A stretch of DNA of 64,000 bases, from contig JAHLMK010000001.1 of NCBI GenBank assembly GCA_019915135.1, forward strand, positions 1,550,001 through 1,614,000. Direction: 5' to 3'. Each line of letters opens with the position of its first letter. The stretch's first letter is position 1. Source of the DNA: Strobilurus pachycystidiatus (lineage: Eukaryota; Basidiomycota; Agaricomycetes; Agaricales; Physalacriaceae). A model generated the notes under the pieces. That model had not been told where the DNA came from. It saw only the letters and a program-made list of their open reading frames with translations, and made no database searches. Positions 47,426 through 58,716 of this stretch are shown here, in pieces. The position numbers and the translations under genes were made by a program.

Positions 47426-48459
47426 ATGTCTTCCTTCGTGCGCTTACTACAGCCTCTGCCGTCGGCGCGCAGAGGCTACTCCTCCTTTTTCTCCTCGAAG
47501 CCAGGCGGCGGGCGATATTTCAACTCGAGTAAACCCGCTCAGAAAAGCGTGGTGACGACTAATGCGACCAAGCAAACGCCCAGCAAGGGCAATGCGGCGG
47601 TCAACGGCTCGGCCGGAGAGGCCACAGACAAGGCCATACAGGATATAGCAGGAAGGGCGACAACAGGTAGTAGTCATTCATCTCCAATCGCGTCGGTCGC
47701 AGAGGAATCGCCCACGTCCCGGTCCACGTCGGCGCCGCTGCCGCGTTGTGGTGACACAAGCTCATCACCACCCGATACAGGTCCTGCTTCCGAATTCTCC
47801 TCCTTCCAGCCTCTCCAGCATCATCCAATGATCGACGCCAGGGACTTCAGGCTGCACCAGTTCTTCTCCATCCATCGCCCTCTACTCCTCCTCTCGGACC
47901 CAGCTGCCATCCTCAGGAATGCCCCACCCGGTGCACCGCTTCTTGGCGAGCAGCCCTCCAAATCTTCCGGCCAGTCGGAATGGCCCAGCTCCGCCGCAGA
48001 GGCATTTGATGCAGTCGATGCAGATGCCGAGACCGCTCGACAACTGAATCGTGCTCTCACCATGTCACAAGCTGGAAATGCCGCTGCATGGGAGGCTACC
48101 CTGCACCGCCTGGGTCTCGACATCGACCAGCAACCAGACCGGGTGGGATTGCAGGAACAGTTGGCTCAAGACTGGAATGATGTAATGCTGGAGAGCCAGA
48201 ACGATGCGGTCGTGATGGACAGAGATGAGGTCTTGGTCAACGACGTCTTGTTGGACAGCGTCAGGAGGAAGCGAAAAAAGAAGATGAAGAAGCACAAGTG
48301 AGTGTATGTCTAGTCGAGTATTGATATGGATAACTGACTATCCATAGGCTGAAGAAGAGGAGAAGAGTATGTCTTGTCGCAGGTGTCGATTATCGCGTTA
48401 CTGACTATTTCCACTAGCTATCGCGTGCTGAGCGTCAACGAGAACGCTCTACAGGCTGA
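47426..48459 (+). CDS. Mitochondrial small ribosomal subunit protein mS38 (COX24/AURKAIP1 family)
   Basis: The N-terminus MSSFVRLLQPLPSARRGYSS is a strong mitochondrial presequence with spaced Arg and no acidic residues. A long low-complexity Ser/Pro/Ala-rich middle follows, then a more ordered stretch (HPMIDARDFRLHQFFSIHRP, TARQLNRALTMSQAGNAAAW). The C-terminus is the diagnostic very basic mS38 motif. It is assembled over three exons: DSVRRKRKKKMKKHK, then LKKRRR, then LSRAERQRERSTG. In yeast the family member Cox24/Qri5 and in mammals AURKAIP1 form mS38 near the mRNA channel. Two GT-AG introns (48300-48348 and about 48369-48418) precede the final TGA at 48457-48459. An alternative ATG at 47312 would hide the presequence and is disfavoured. 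Confidence 0.83.
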
Positions 48460-48669
48460 GGCGGATGTCCTCTGTTGGCAACTGTCCAATTTGTCGTCGC
48501 TATCTCTCCGTAGACGTAGAAACGATACATACACCATATCTCCATCATTGTTATCTAATCCGTTCCACTCTCTGAATGCTCAACCAGCCGAGTTCGCAGA
48601 CAATATTATGAACTAGAATGCTCTACTCTAGCGTAGGCGAACGTTACACTCAATGAGCCGTACATTGTA

Positions 48670-49895
48670 CTAAGTTACGGTTACAATCTCTCCCCTTCCA
48701 TCCTTCAGAATAATCACGTCGCAATCCACCTTTTCGCCTGTGTCGAGACAGACAACATCGGTTGGATTGACGGGGTCAATCAGGATCTGTCTGCGCTCAA
48801 AGAACGAACGTCCAAGCACGACATCGAAATGCGGCTCTTCAGAAAGATAAACGGTCATGAAGATGGGATTGGAGCCATGAAGCTCCTCGTTCCAAGTGGG
48901 TCCGCCTTTCTTTTTCTTGACCGTACCGTTACGGATGGAAGACGAGTGTGGCTTGGCATTTGGATGAGAAGAAGGAGACGTGCTGGTAAGGGTAATCGGC
49001 CAGTTGCCGATATTAACTAGTCCGGTATAACCGCCATGCCCGGGCGCAGCGTCTGGCGCGATGAAGCCGTGTTGGATGGCAAAGTCACGCTTGATGTAAA
49101 CGTGTCTGTACCCGGACTTGAGAAGCATCCGCACTGACATTCACATGAGCAACGGCCGCAGCTAACATGAGAGCAAGAACCCACCGCCTTTCACATTCCC
49201 AATGTTCCCAGTAACAGTGCGTACGCCGTTCTCACTGTGGAATCTCTCGAATTCCTTCTTGTGTTTGGGTATGCTGTCGTTTTCACTGATGGCAGAGTGA
49301 CTGCCCTTGGTGCGTTTGCTTCCCTTGGTTTTGTGTGACTTGACGCTGCGGGGTCCAGGTGACGGTGATAGACTGGAGTTGGGAACTTGGAGGGAAACAC
49401 GGGATGGATGGAAGAGATAGTAGGCCGGGTTCTGATACGTGGGAGGTACAGGCAGTTGTTGCGTCGGGTCATGCAAGTGTAGGGTTGGTGGCGTATTGTG
49501 GCCACTGGCAGTGCTGGAGGTGGACGCTTCGTCAGAAGCGGGTTGCTGTTGTTGACGCCAAACAAAGATGGTATAGTCCGAATCTACATGGCATGTTGTT
49601 ATTAGCATGTGCCACTACAAGAGTTACTATTCAATGCTCACCGTCATCGAGATTCCATATCGACTCGTTGAATTCGTACTTCAACCATCCAGGCCCGACG
49701 CGCTTGCCATGGTAGGCTGTGTGCGCCTTTCGGCTTAATTTGTCGAACAAATCTTCGAGAGAGTCTTGTGTCACTGCGCAAGTAAATTTACATCACAACT
49801 TTTCAACGAAGCAAAATATCCAACCTACATGAATGAACAAGAGCGAATGATTCCGCGGGAGTATGAATGTTCAAAACGGATGGGGCTTGAGGCAT
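48670..49895 (-). CDS. Conserved fungal protein with PB1-like N-terminus and retropepsin-like C-terminal region
   Basis: The spliced protein has three parts. The first 90 residues (VLNIHTPAESFALVHSL, then WLKYEFNESIWNLDDDSDYT with IFVWRQ) have the pattern of a PB1 or ubiquitin-like fold, including the terminal DDDSDYTIFVW strand. A disordered middle rich in Gln, Ser, Thr and Lys follows. The C-terminal 160 residues (MLLKSGYRHVYIKRDFAIQH, VYLSEEPHFDVVLGRSFFER, LIDPVNPTDVVCLDTGEKVD) recall aspartic-protease-like beta barrels (the segment HFDVVLGRSFF), but no DTG/DSG active site is evident at the expected position. I do not know its function. Introns at the PB1 part are GT-AG and keep frame; the start at 49895 opens directly on the fold. 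Confidence 0.7.
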
Positions 49896-50199
49896 GTCGT
49901 GGTAGTCGTGGTACGAGGTGAAGCCATTTAACGACGCCCGTTGCTATATAGTATGATCGGGGTACAGCCACCGAGAATGTGAAGTGGCTCATATAATTCA
50001 TGAGATTCTGGACTGGCCCATCGAGGACTCATTAAGAGGTACGACGCGGCACGCACATCATGCGCTACTGGCACATCAATCGTACCATATCATCAGACGT
50101 GAAGAGTACAACATTGTAGATTGTTATTAGAGGATGTAAGAATGAAGAGAAGGGAGAGACCAAAAAAACACAAAGCCCTATGGCAGACCGACTGGCACT
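49896..50199. other. Intergenic region upstream of the PB1-like gene
   Basis: About 300 bases, no gene seen. It contains the promoter of the PB1-like gene and the 3' end of UBC9. Confidence 0.35.
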
Positions 50200-51062
50200 C
50201 TACTTGGGCACATTTTCCCGAGCCTGTTGACGAATCTTTTTCCTAGGGCAGACGTGAGTGACCAGTGGGCAGAATAATCATCGCATCAACACTCACTCAT
50301 ACGCGACCTTGTCGTTCCTGAGTAGCGATGGTGAGCTGTAATGGGAAAACAACCACAGGATGGACGTACTTGAACATGGTGTACGCCTCACTTTGTGCGG
50401 GATCGTTTACGTTCGGATCATCCAAGAGATCTTGTATTCCAAGCAGAATCTGAAAGACATCAGCCTCCGGGGTTCCGTCTACCGTCACACCAACCTGTTT
50501 GATAGTGATTGCAGGCTTCCATGACTTCTCCTCATCCAAGATGGAGAGGCATACAGTGCCAGAGGGATAGACGTTCGGGTGGAAGAGTGGCGGGGTGAAT
50601 TTGCCTAACGGCGATTTTGTAAGTACGCGTTCTTTGATAATATGACGCCACACAAACATTTGGGAGGTTTTGAGGGGTAATCTCACACTATTTGAGTACG
50701 CTGCAGATCCATAGAAACGAGGAAGGTACCTTCAGGAAATATCATGCTTAGCTTGAAGAGTCCACCGTCCCAGGCCGTCTAGAGGAAATCGAGATAAGCG
50801 CGAGCCCTTGACGCGACCAATGGACGCAGATTTCAAGGACGTACTCCAGTCTTTCCGGGGATGCCAACTTCCCATTCCATCAGGTTCATGGAGCCATCCG
50901 CCGCCTTGGCTGGCTTTGCAAAGAACCCCTGCCAAATTCGTCAATATCGACCACGTTGAAGAGGCCGAAGGCGCAGAACGCGGCGCAGCCACTGACAAAT
51001 GGGTGGTCCTTTCGCCACTGCTTTCTTTCTTCGGCTAGACGAGGGCGGCAGATACCAGACAT
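50200..51062 (-). CDS. UBC9: SUMO-conjugating enzyme Ubc9 (E2)
   Basis: Ubc9 accepts SUMO from the E1 and passes it to lysines in target proteins. The spliced protein starts [20 protein letters not shown], continues [20 protein letters not shown] and has the E2 core [20 protein letters not shown] with the HPN motif and the catalytic Cys. [37 protein letters not shown] and the C-terminal [11 protein letters not shown] match Ubc9 rather than ubiquitin E2s. Length is about 157 residues, the usual size. At least six small GT-AG introns are needed; one splits KND just after YTMFK and another splits YEKK near the end. Stop at 50200-50202. Confidence 0.95.
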
Positions 51063-51290
51063 GGCGGTTTAGAGGGATGGTCCAGTGTGCTGAGTCATCG
51101 TCCTCAAACGGTTGCGAGTCGTGATTCAAATAGTGACCAAACATGAGCCTGCCCTCAGCTGCTCTCTCTAAGGTGGAGACTGAAAGCTTGAGCTTTGAGC
51201 ACACATGTACTCGGAAGGTCATTAAGAATACATTGAGTGTATATACAACATTGGGCGGACCCGAAGCACCACCAAAGGTGACTCGGTCTT

Positions 51291-51341
51291 AGACCAACAG
51301 CTTCTTTAGACCAACAGCTTCTTTAGACCAACAGCTTCTCA
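51291..51341. repeat. 17-bp triplication at the 3' end of SNU13
   Basis: Three head-to-tail copies of AGACCAACAGCTTCTTT lie at 51291-51307, 51308-51324 and 51325-51341 (the last differs in its final bases). The third copy encodes the last SNU13 codons (KLLV and the TAA on the minus strand); the other two repeat that coding end and stop in the 3' UTR. Confidence 0.9.
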
Positions 51342-51852
51342 ATGGCAAGCTTGATAGTTTTGATCTGACTCTCGAGCTCCCGTTGCTGGTTCGTCAACAC
51401 ACTGGCAGCAATGACAGGGCGCGAAACGTCGCAAGCGCGGCCAAGCGCTGCCTTCGCCGGAATGAAGATGTAAGGAACGTTCTGACACATTTCATTAGGC
51501 CAACGGGAAGGACCGAATCGGATGAATGCGTACCTTTTCTTCGCACAGGAGAGGAAGGTGAAGAAGGATCTCAAGAGGCTCGGTGTCGGCAGTGAGCACG
51601 ATGAACTCGGCAATACCACGGTTAAGGGTTTTGGTAGCTGGACGATGATGAGGGATGACAACCAGATATAGAATGATGTCTCACCTTCGTTAGCGCCCTT
51701 CTTAACTTGCTTGTAGCGGTTGGCCTGCTGAACGAGTTCCAAAATCTGTGGCGGGATTTAAGCAAAGCCGCAAAATTCCAGCCGACAGTACACACCGAGT
51801 TCGTCAACTCAGCATCGGCCAAAGGATATGCTTTTCCTTGATCCTCAGACAT
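51323..51852 (-). CDS. SNU13: Snu13/NHP2L1, 15.5K RNA-binding protein of U4 snRNP and box C/D snoRNPs
   Basis: Snu13 binds kink-turns in U4 snRNA and box C/D snoRNAs and seeds snRNP and snoRNP assembly. Four exons give 126 residues, the family's usual length. They are [59 protein letters not shown] with [15 protein letters not shown], and [20 protein letters not shown] with RPVIAASVL. The [12 protein letters not shown] segment is the RNA-binding loop of the L7Ae fold. Introns are GT-AG and in frame. The ATG at 51852 starts exactly where homologues start. The stop codon lies in a 17-bp triplication. Confidence 0.96.
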
Positions 51853-52379
51853 TGTTTTGTGTGGAGATGAAGGGGTTTAGTGGCGACCTCACGTCTAATT
51901 TGGATCCTTGGTCGGTGTTGTGAAGAGAGTGAAAAATTTCGATAAGATTTAATCGGCGTGATGCACAGCCACAAGCCCCTGTTTGCTCTGCTCGCCCGGT
52001 CCCGCCGCTAGGCCGACGGCTGTGACCGCGCTTTCGTTAAAAAAGGGCCAAGGTTGAAGGCGCGTATTCTCAAGCAATGGCTACATTGTCGCGTTAAATT
52101 CTTGCTATCGTGTGCTGTTGACGATGTCGCTAGCGGCGGCGGGAGGTGTTAGTGATTTGTTAACGTGACACAATGAAAGAGTAAATTGTAGCTAGGTAGC
52201 GGCCACTGCGAAAGCGTACGAGAAGTAAGTTATACAAGAGGAACGAAGTCAAATGCATGTCAAATGCGTTACGAAACAAGGTTTTCAACCGTTCGGACAT
52301 CCTACTCAGTCGTCAGCTACCGGGCATCATCGAGGCAACCAAAAACTCACGGTAGATATGGACCACTGACTTCGTCATC
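51853..52379. other. Intergenic region SNU13 promoter
   Basis: About 530 bases, no gene seen. It contains the SNU13 promoter and the 3' end of the four-span membrane protein gene. Confidence 0.4.
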
Positions 52380-53153
52380 TCAGGCTGCTAGACCGCGTTC
52401 GACGTCTTTTGAATAAAAAGATGCACCATCGGAGTTGAGGAGGAAAGACTTCGGAACGCGCGCGATGTCGTCCATCTCCAGGATCTCCGAAAGGTTATCG
52501 ACAAGAACAAACACGTCTAGAGCAAGAACGATTGAAGAATATGAAGAAGGGAGCAGTATGGAACCCACATGGTTGAACCAGTGTCAGAACCACAGCATAC
52601 CAGATCAAGGGCAAGGCCTTGACGAGGGACAATCCCTTGGTGCAGAATTGATCAATCAAATCGTCAAGAGAACCACCAGCACATTTAGCCACGGTCAGAG
52701 GTTCAACAGGCCTGAACGTGTAGTAGAGCGCGTAGGCAAAAGCACCCAACACGACAAAATAATGGATCGCCACTATCTTCTTGTACACAAACAGGATGTG
52801 GCGATTCTTCAAAGCGCCCCCTGCAAACCTGGGCACTAAATCAGCAGGATACACGTGCCATCTGATGGTAACAGACCCAATTATCGAGAACAGAGCAAGC
52901 AGCGAGAAGGTGATGGCCTGCACAAAGAGCGCAATAGTATCTTGGAGAGGGTTCGGGTGGCCCCCTTCATACTCAAAGTTCAGTATCTCGTTCCGACAAT
53001 CTGAAGAAGTTCTCGCTCACCGAGGAAATTCACCTCCATCCAGCTACCAATAGCCGCGGACAGCCCCAGCATTAGACCGACCAAGGAGAGCAACCACACC
53101 CCCGAAGCTAGCGGGAGGCATACAAGAAAACTGCGGCACAAAATGAAAACCAT
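52380..53153 (-). CDS. Predicted four-span membrane protein, unknown function
   Basis: I do not recognise the family with certainty. Spliced over three exons the product has about 230 residues and four hydrophobic segments. They are near residues 10-35 (ASGVWLLSLVGLMLGLSAAI), then IALFVQAITFSLLALFSIIG, IVAIHYFVVLGAFAYALYY and LPLIWYAVVLTLVQPY. The loop between segments 3 and 4 holds a Cys pair (VAKCAGGSLDDLIDQFC). The tail is polar (DNLSEILEMDDIARVPKSFL, NSDGASFYSKDVERGLAA). The arrangement resembles the tetraspan proteins common in Agaricomycetes, but the CCG motif of true tetraspanins is missing. Start ATG at 53153, stop at 52380-52382. Confidence 0.6.
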
Positions 53154-53548
53154 AGTGATCCAGTCACGCGCCGCTCAACTGGGAGCGACAGAGAAGAAGA
53201 GAAACAGAGAGACTCAAAGAGGGGGAGGGTGAAGAAAGAGAAGGTGATGTCGGAGCCAACGATACAGTGATGCCGACGACCGTCATCAGATGGCTTTGAT
53301 CCCGAGAGAGTGGTAACCACATATTCACCCCGAAGAAGTAGGCTGGAAAGCGTATGATCTAGACGTCAAAGACATATCGAGCAGCTTTGGAATCCTGTTC
53401 GAGCAGCTGTAGAAAGTAGAATGATGTGACTAAATAGTATTGCTGCATTTGGTCACCGACAGGCGGCACGCGTTCAATTTGTTTGGCTTGGGCTTTCAGA
53501 TGAAACGCTGCACGACGCGTCACCAGTGCAGCTCACCAATTGACCATC
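53154..53548. promoter_or_regulatory. Divergent promoter region four-span protein/PRE2
   Basis: About 395 bases between divergent start codons with no supported gene. It must drive PRE2 and the membrane protein. I did not find an exact Rpn4/PACE element. Confidence 0.35.
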
Positions 53549-54776
53549 ATGAATACTTTCGCGAGCCGCTTCTCGACGACGGGCGCCGCCTCCGAACTGC
53601 GACGAGCGCAGAAGGACGCCGAGGACGACGAGTTCTCGGACGCAATGTGGGGATCCGAGGCGGGCTATGGAAGTGTCGCGAAGGGTGTTCCGACGTTCAC
53701 TGTTCCCAATATTCCAGACGCAAGTTTCGCTCCTAATGACCTGTCTCGGCATCTGACTATCATCCAGCCATCTGCCTTCTTGAGGCTACACACCGACGAC
53801 CACGCCGATCCCTCCTGCAGAATCAAGATTTCCCATGGAACCACCACGCTCGCCTTCCGCTTCCAAGGCGGCGTTATCGTCGCTGTGGACTCAAGGGCTA
53901 CTGCTGGAAGCTACGTTGGTGCGCCGTCTACTAATGGAGATTACACATACGCTGATGTACCATCTAGCTTCCGGCACTGTCAAGAAGGTCATCGAAATCA
54001 ACCCATACCTTCTCGGAACGATGGCTGGTGGTGCAGGTGCGTGCATTCCCCTTTACCTGCCACTCAACATCTCAAGACAATATCTAGCTGATTGTCAATA
54101 CTGGGAAACCTATCTGGGTATGCACTGTCGACTCCACGAGCTCCGTAACCGCGAGCGTATCTCTGTGTCGGCTGCCAGCAAATATCTCAGCAATCTTGTG
54201 TACAGCTACAAGGGAATGGGCTTGAGTATGGTCAGTGCCAACACGCGCTCAGACAGGCAGCTTGGGACTTACGTGTCTCACAGGGTACCATGATTTGTGG
54301 CTGGGACAAGACAGTGAGTCTTATCAATGCGAATGCTCCTTCGTGGCTCACTTTGAGATCTTACAGGGACCAGCCGTGTTCTATGTTGATTCTGATGGTA
54401 CTCGTCTGAAAGGCGACTTGTTCTCAGTAGGATCCGGAAGTACCTTCGCGTACGGTGTTCTCGATCAGGGTTATCGCTGGGATTTGACGGATGAGGAAGC
54501 TCAAGAGCTTGGGCGACGCAGTATATACGCTGCCGGACATCGCGATGCATTCTCGGGTAACAGCTGCAACCTCTATCACGTTAAGGAGAACGGCTGGGAG
54601 TACCTTGGTTCGTACACACATCGTTTCCATTCTCCAAGCTTACCTCAATCACAGGCAACTACGATATTTCCAAGCTGCACTACGAAGGTCCCGGAAATGT
54701 GCCAGGTTCAGCAGGTACTGCCTACGGATACGACATCCGTGTCGAAGGACGCAGCTCGACAAATCCACCTGCATGA
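53549..54776 (+). CDS. PRE2: 20S proteasome subunit beta-5 (chymotrypsin-like)
   Basis: PRE2 is a catalytic subunit of the 20S core. The precursor starts [20 protein letters not shown] with a propeptide of about 98 residues that is removed between Gly and Thr in [14 protein letters not shown], leaving Thr1 as nucleophile. [15 protein letters not shown] supplies Asp17, and [20 protein letters not shown] supplies Lys33. [40 protein letters not shown] and [16 protein letters not shown] follow as in the family. The C-terminal extension ends [10 protein letters not shown]. Five or so GT-AG introns keep frame. The start ATG is at 53549; an in-frame TTG three codons earlier is not a start. It converges on the permease gene. 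Confidence 0.96.
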
Positions 54777-54848
54777 ACGAACACCTAGTATAATTTGTAT
54801 CAATAAAATGTGTTTGCCATTTTTGATCCGTGAACATTGCAGCACCAA

Positions 54849-57250
54849 CTACGAAAACAGCGCATTCCATATTCGCAGGAATCTGTTGGATGGGATCTCT
54901 TCGACGTAGTTTGCTTCATAACGATCTATCTCGGATCTCTCGACCTCAAAGAACGTGACATCCTCTAATTTGCGCCACTTGAACGTCGTCAGTACACATG
55001 AGCCACAGGAAAGTAGGCGAGAACGTACAGGAGTTCTATGGTAGATCTTCCACCCAACAAACAGGACAGGACAAATGCCAATCATCATATACGAAAACAG
55101 AAAGTTTGGCACGTTCCAGTTTCCATTGAGGAATACGGTATACCCGCCCACTAAGGCCATAGTACTGCTCCCGAAGAGGGCGTAGTATCTGAAGAAAGTG
55201 GGTCAATGAGTAACATGCTTTCTCGGCTGGAGAACAATTCATACGTACGCGCAGAATGGTTGCCAGAAGCTCTTGCGAGGAAGAGTGTCTCTGCTGATAC
55301 CCTGTACTTTGAGCGCCTTCACGGACACGTTGACAGGAGACTTCATTTTAGCGGGGATTACGCACTTTGTAAAATCTCAGGTAAGTGAACGAAATGAAGG
55401 CGAAGTTCATTAACTGTGAAGCTGTCACCAAATTGACAAACCTATACAAGAATGAATCAAGTTGTATCCTAGAAGCAGCGTTACTCATACCACTGAAGCA
55501 CTACAGCAGAGTTATTCGACACTTGAAGGAAGGCTAGCAACTGCCGTAAGCCACGAGTCGCTTGCAATGCAAGAATTCGTACCTAAAAGAGCAATGGCTA
55601 AGGTGAAGATCACCGACCAAATTGGCACACCAGCTTTTGTGCAATAGGTGAAGAAGCGCGGCGCCTTGCCTTCCAGAGCAAGACCGAATAGGGTGCGGCT
55701 GGCGCAATAGACATAGCTGTTTCCGGCGGAGAAGATAGCCGTCAAAATCAAGAAGTTAACGATGTGAGGTAGGACAGGAATGCCCATTCTTGCCATCGCG
55801 ATGACATAGGGAGACGAGCCAGCACCGGGACGCGCATCAGACAATGCTTGCAGCAGATCTGGATCATTGTATGGCACTACAATACCAACGCACATGGATC
55901 CCATCACGAAGAAGGTGGTCAAGCGGTAGAAAACGCTGTTGTACGCTCGCGGTAAGTACTTGCGTGGGTTTTCAGCTTCACCAGCAGTCATTGACACATA
56001 GTCAGGTCCTATTCCATTGTGAGTAAATCGTTCCGGGATGGGGCGGACACGCGTAAGCACCTGCGATAGTGAACGAAGCCTGAATAAAACACGCCACGAA
56101 GCCAAGGAAGCGCCCAGTGTCTCCAGTGGTATAGAACTCGGCGAACGGGGCGCCATCGACTTTGGATGCTGTGCGACCGCGGTAAGAAAAGGTACGGAAG
56201 TTCATAACAACGCGACATACGGCTCCAGTATCGAAACCCGTACGCATCATGCTTTGGATTACCGCCCACCATTGTGATGAAGGTGAAAAGTATCAACCCA
56301 ATCGCCAGCAGCACCTTCCCAGACGCTAGCCAGAATTCGGTCTCTGGGAAACAGCTTCAATGACAAGAAGGAGGGATGACTGGAAGAAAATGACCTCCAT
56401 AGAATTTCACGGCGAAAAGATTGATTATTCTGGTGGTGGTCAGCTTGGGAAAACCCACTACTTGACGCGACATCTTACGCGTAACAGAGTAGAACGAATG
56501 CGATGACAGCCCATGCCGGAATCTTATCCGTCCAGTAGTGAATGACCACATTGAACGCCACAATCTCGAATGGGATTAGGGCAGCTTCAAAGACGAAGAA
56601 GTTGATGGCCGATGTAAAGCCGAGAGCTGGATCCACGAATCGATCTGCAAACCGCACCTGCACGTTGGGTCAAAATGGCGGGTAGGGTACGGAAGTGTGT
56701 CTATACGAACGAAGGGAGACGAGATAGGTATCCAAGTCACCATCTCAGCTGAAGAAACACATGTAAGTCGCTTTTGCTTCGCAGCGTGGTAGTGGACGTA
56801 CACAAGCAGTTGCTTATAGCCATGATAAAGGTACACCATATCGTGAACGCGATGAACAAGCTGGCTGAGGACGCAAAGAGAAGTATAAGACGTGCTTCGT
56901 TCAACTTACTGCGCGCCGTTGACATAGATATGAACTCACCAGGTCCTCCTTTGGTTAACGAAGATCCGATCTGTACGAAGAGGGCGGTCCCAATGGTTCC
57001 TTCAGGATAAGAAGGCGAATTAGTCCCCAAGTCGTGAACGAACCCGTGGAAACGGCGACATACCACCTATTCCCATCAACTGGATGTGTCTAGGCTACAA
57101 TGAAAAAGTGTTGGTGGGGGAGAAAACGCGTCGACAAATACGTGAACATGCCTTGAGACGTCGATGAGTCTGATCGTTCAGACTCGGTGTCGATGGAGAC
57201 TTGGTCGAGGCCACATCGATGTCAGACTTGACTTCCTCCTTGATGCTCAT
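54849..57250 (-). CDS. Amino-acid permease (yeast AAP/APC family)
   Basis: This is a plasma-membrane amino-acid:H+ symporter of the YAT type. The cytosolic N-terminus ([20 protein letters not shown]) leads to the family signature [36 protein letters not shown], the first membrane segment. Later segments include [77 protein letters not shown] with [12 protein letters not shown], and [18 protein letters not shown]. The cytosolic tail ([17 protein letters not shown]) ends at 54849. About twelve membrane spans are expected; most are visible. The first intron (57095-57151) has a GC donor (AAG/GCATGT). Which amino acids it carries cannot be told. Confidence 0.9.
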
Positions 57251-58485
57251 GGTGGAAAGAGTCAATCTTCATCCGTGATGGGTGCCCAGACTTAAGCTTG
57301 ATTCAATTCGAACGCATGCGGTAATGCCGGGCCCTTGGCATTCCCCGTTCCGTCAACTTTCACAAGCGAAGCAGGTGGGACGCGAAGCAGGGACGTCCGA
57401 TGACGCTTTGACACGTTCACTTTGCTTTGACCCGTAAGTACTGCAGACGGTGAGCAAAACGACTCTCTTATGTATCTCTTCCATTGGCAGGTTGACTTTT
57501 TCAGACAACGTCTACGTCCGCTTGCGCAAGCTCCCTGGCATGCCAAAGCATCAAATTTGCTTGTCGGCGTCTATTCGTCTTGGTGTAGGTCACAGTACGA
57601 CTTTGAAGCGACACGAGCCGCCTGCAGGTGGGTGAGAGTCTCAGTTTAGAATCAGAATTCTCACCCGACTCGGACCAGATCCGATCCGTCGAAATCACAA
57701 CTCTATTTCAGTGCCAATGAATGTTTTTATGCAAGCGTCTTCCTCCACCAAAGTACATCTTCTTGTCTAGATCTCTTTCTTGGGTCGGAATCTCGACGAC
57801 CCGGCCGCTCCGCGGGAGTAGTAAGTCTCGCTCCTGTTCATGTATACAGTTGGCATTAATCACCTCAGTGTTCACCGTCTTGGCCGCGATGACACCGTCT
57901 GTAACTCAGATAAGCTGAAAATAGATAAGCTACAGGCCCACCATGTACCAAGGATCTACGCCTCAGTATAACCGCTGCCCAGTGTGGAATGAACGTGCAG
58001 CGCGGTGTCGCGGAGGAAGACACTGTGGCAACGCTGTGTTTGGTCGTTGCACCTTGCTGTGGTGTCCTCGTCCTCCGACTCCTCAAGAGTCTGCCGCGCC
58101 GTAGTGAGCGGGGATGTGCCTTCATGAATTACTTGTCCGGCCTGCCCCAAGGTGGCGTCTTTTTCTTTTGTTGTTCGTTCTGAGTTTGGTTTGTCTGTGT
58201 GGCTCTTGTCGCTGTCGACGTCGAGTCGTCACCGTCAAGCCAGTCGTCCCCGGCTGTATTTGGTCCTCGTCGGTCGACAGGTCGCGAGAGTCATGCATAT
58301 GTCAGATGCCCAAGTCGGATCTTCAAAAGAATACTACACTCATGCTACATGTTCTCGAGCGTTTGCCTACGACATGGAAGGGAGGAAAGACTCATCTGAG
58401 TATAGTGGGTAATAAGAGAAGTTGCAGCATTGTAGATAGTGATTGAACATTTTGTGGCGGGACGGTCCGGTGCCGTAGCATGTAT
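57251..58485. other. Intergenic region between permease gene and hAT element
   Basis: About 1.2 kb with only short overlapping open frames and no recognisable domain. It includes the permease promoter. Confidence 0.45.
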
Positions 58486-58493
58486 TGTAGCAC
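58486..58493. repeat. Left target-site duplication of hAT element
   Basis: TGTAGCAC immediately precedes the left terminal inverted repeat and is repeated exactly at 62493-62500. Confidence 0.93.
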
Positions 58494-58506
58494 TAGTGTT
58501 GCCGCA
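58494..58506 (+). repeat. Left terminal inverted repeat of hAT element
   Basis: TAGTGTTGCCGCA pairs without mismatch with the right end of the element. Confidence 0.93.
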
Positions 58507-58716
58507 CGACGTGATACGAGACGTCTTGAGTCGCGGACCGGGGTATCGTAAGACGTCTTACGACGCCTCCCATCAAGACCGTCGCACGAGTGATTACCAT
58601 TTCGGTTGGTGTGCCCGGAGTCCAGTTCATCAGCTCATGGCTATAATTACTACGGCATAAACACCTTGGAATGGCAGATGAAGCGAATATATAGTATATT
58701 AAATACACAATAAAGT

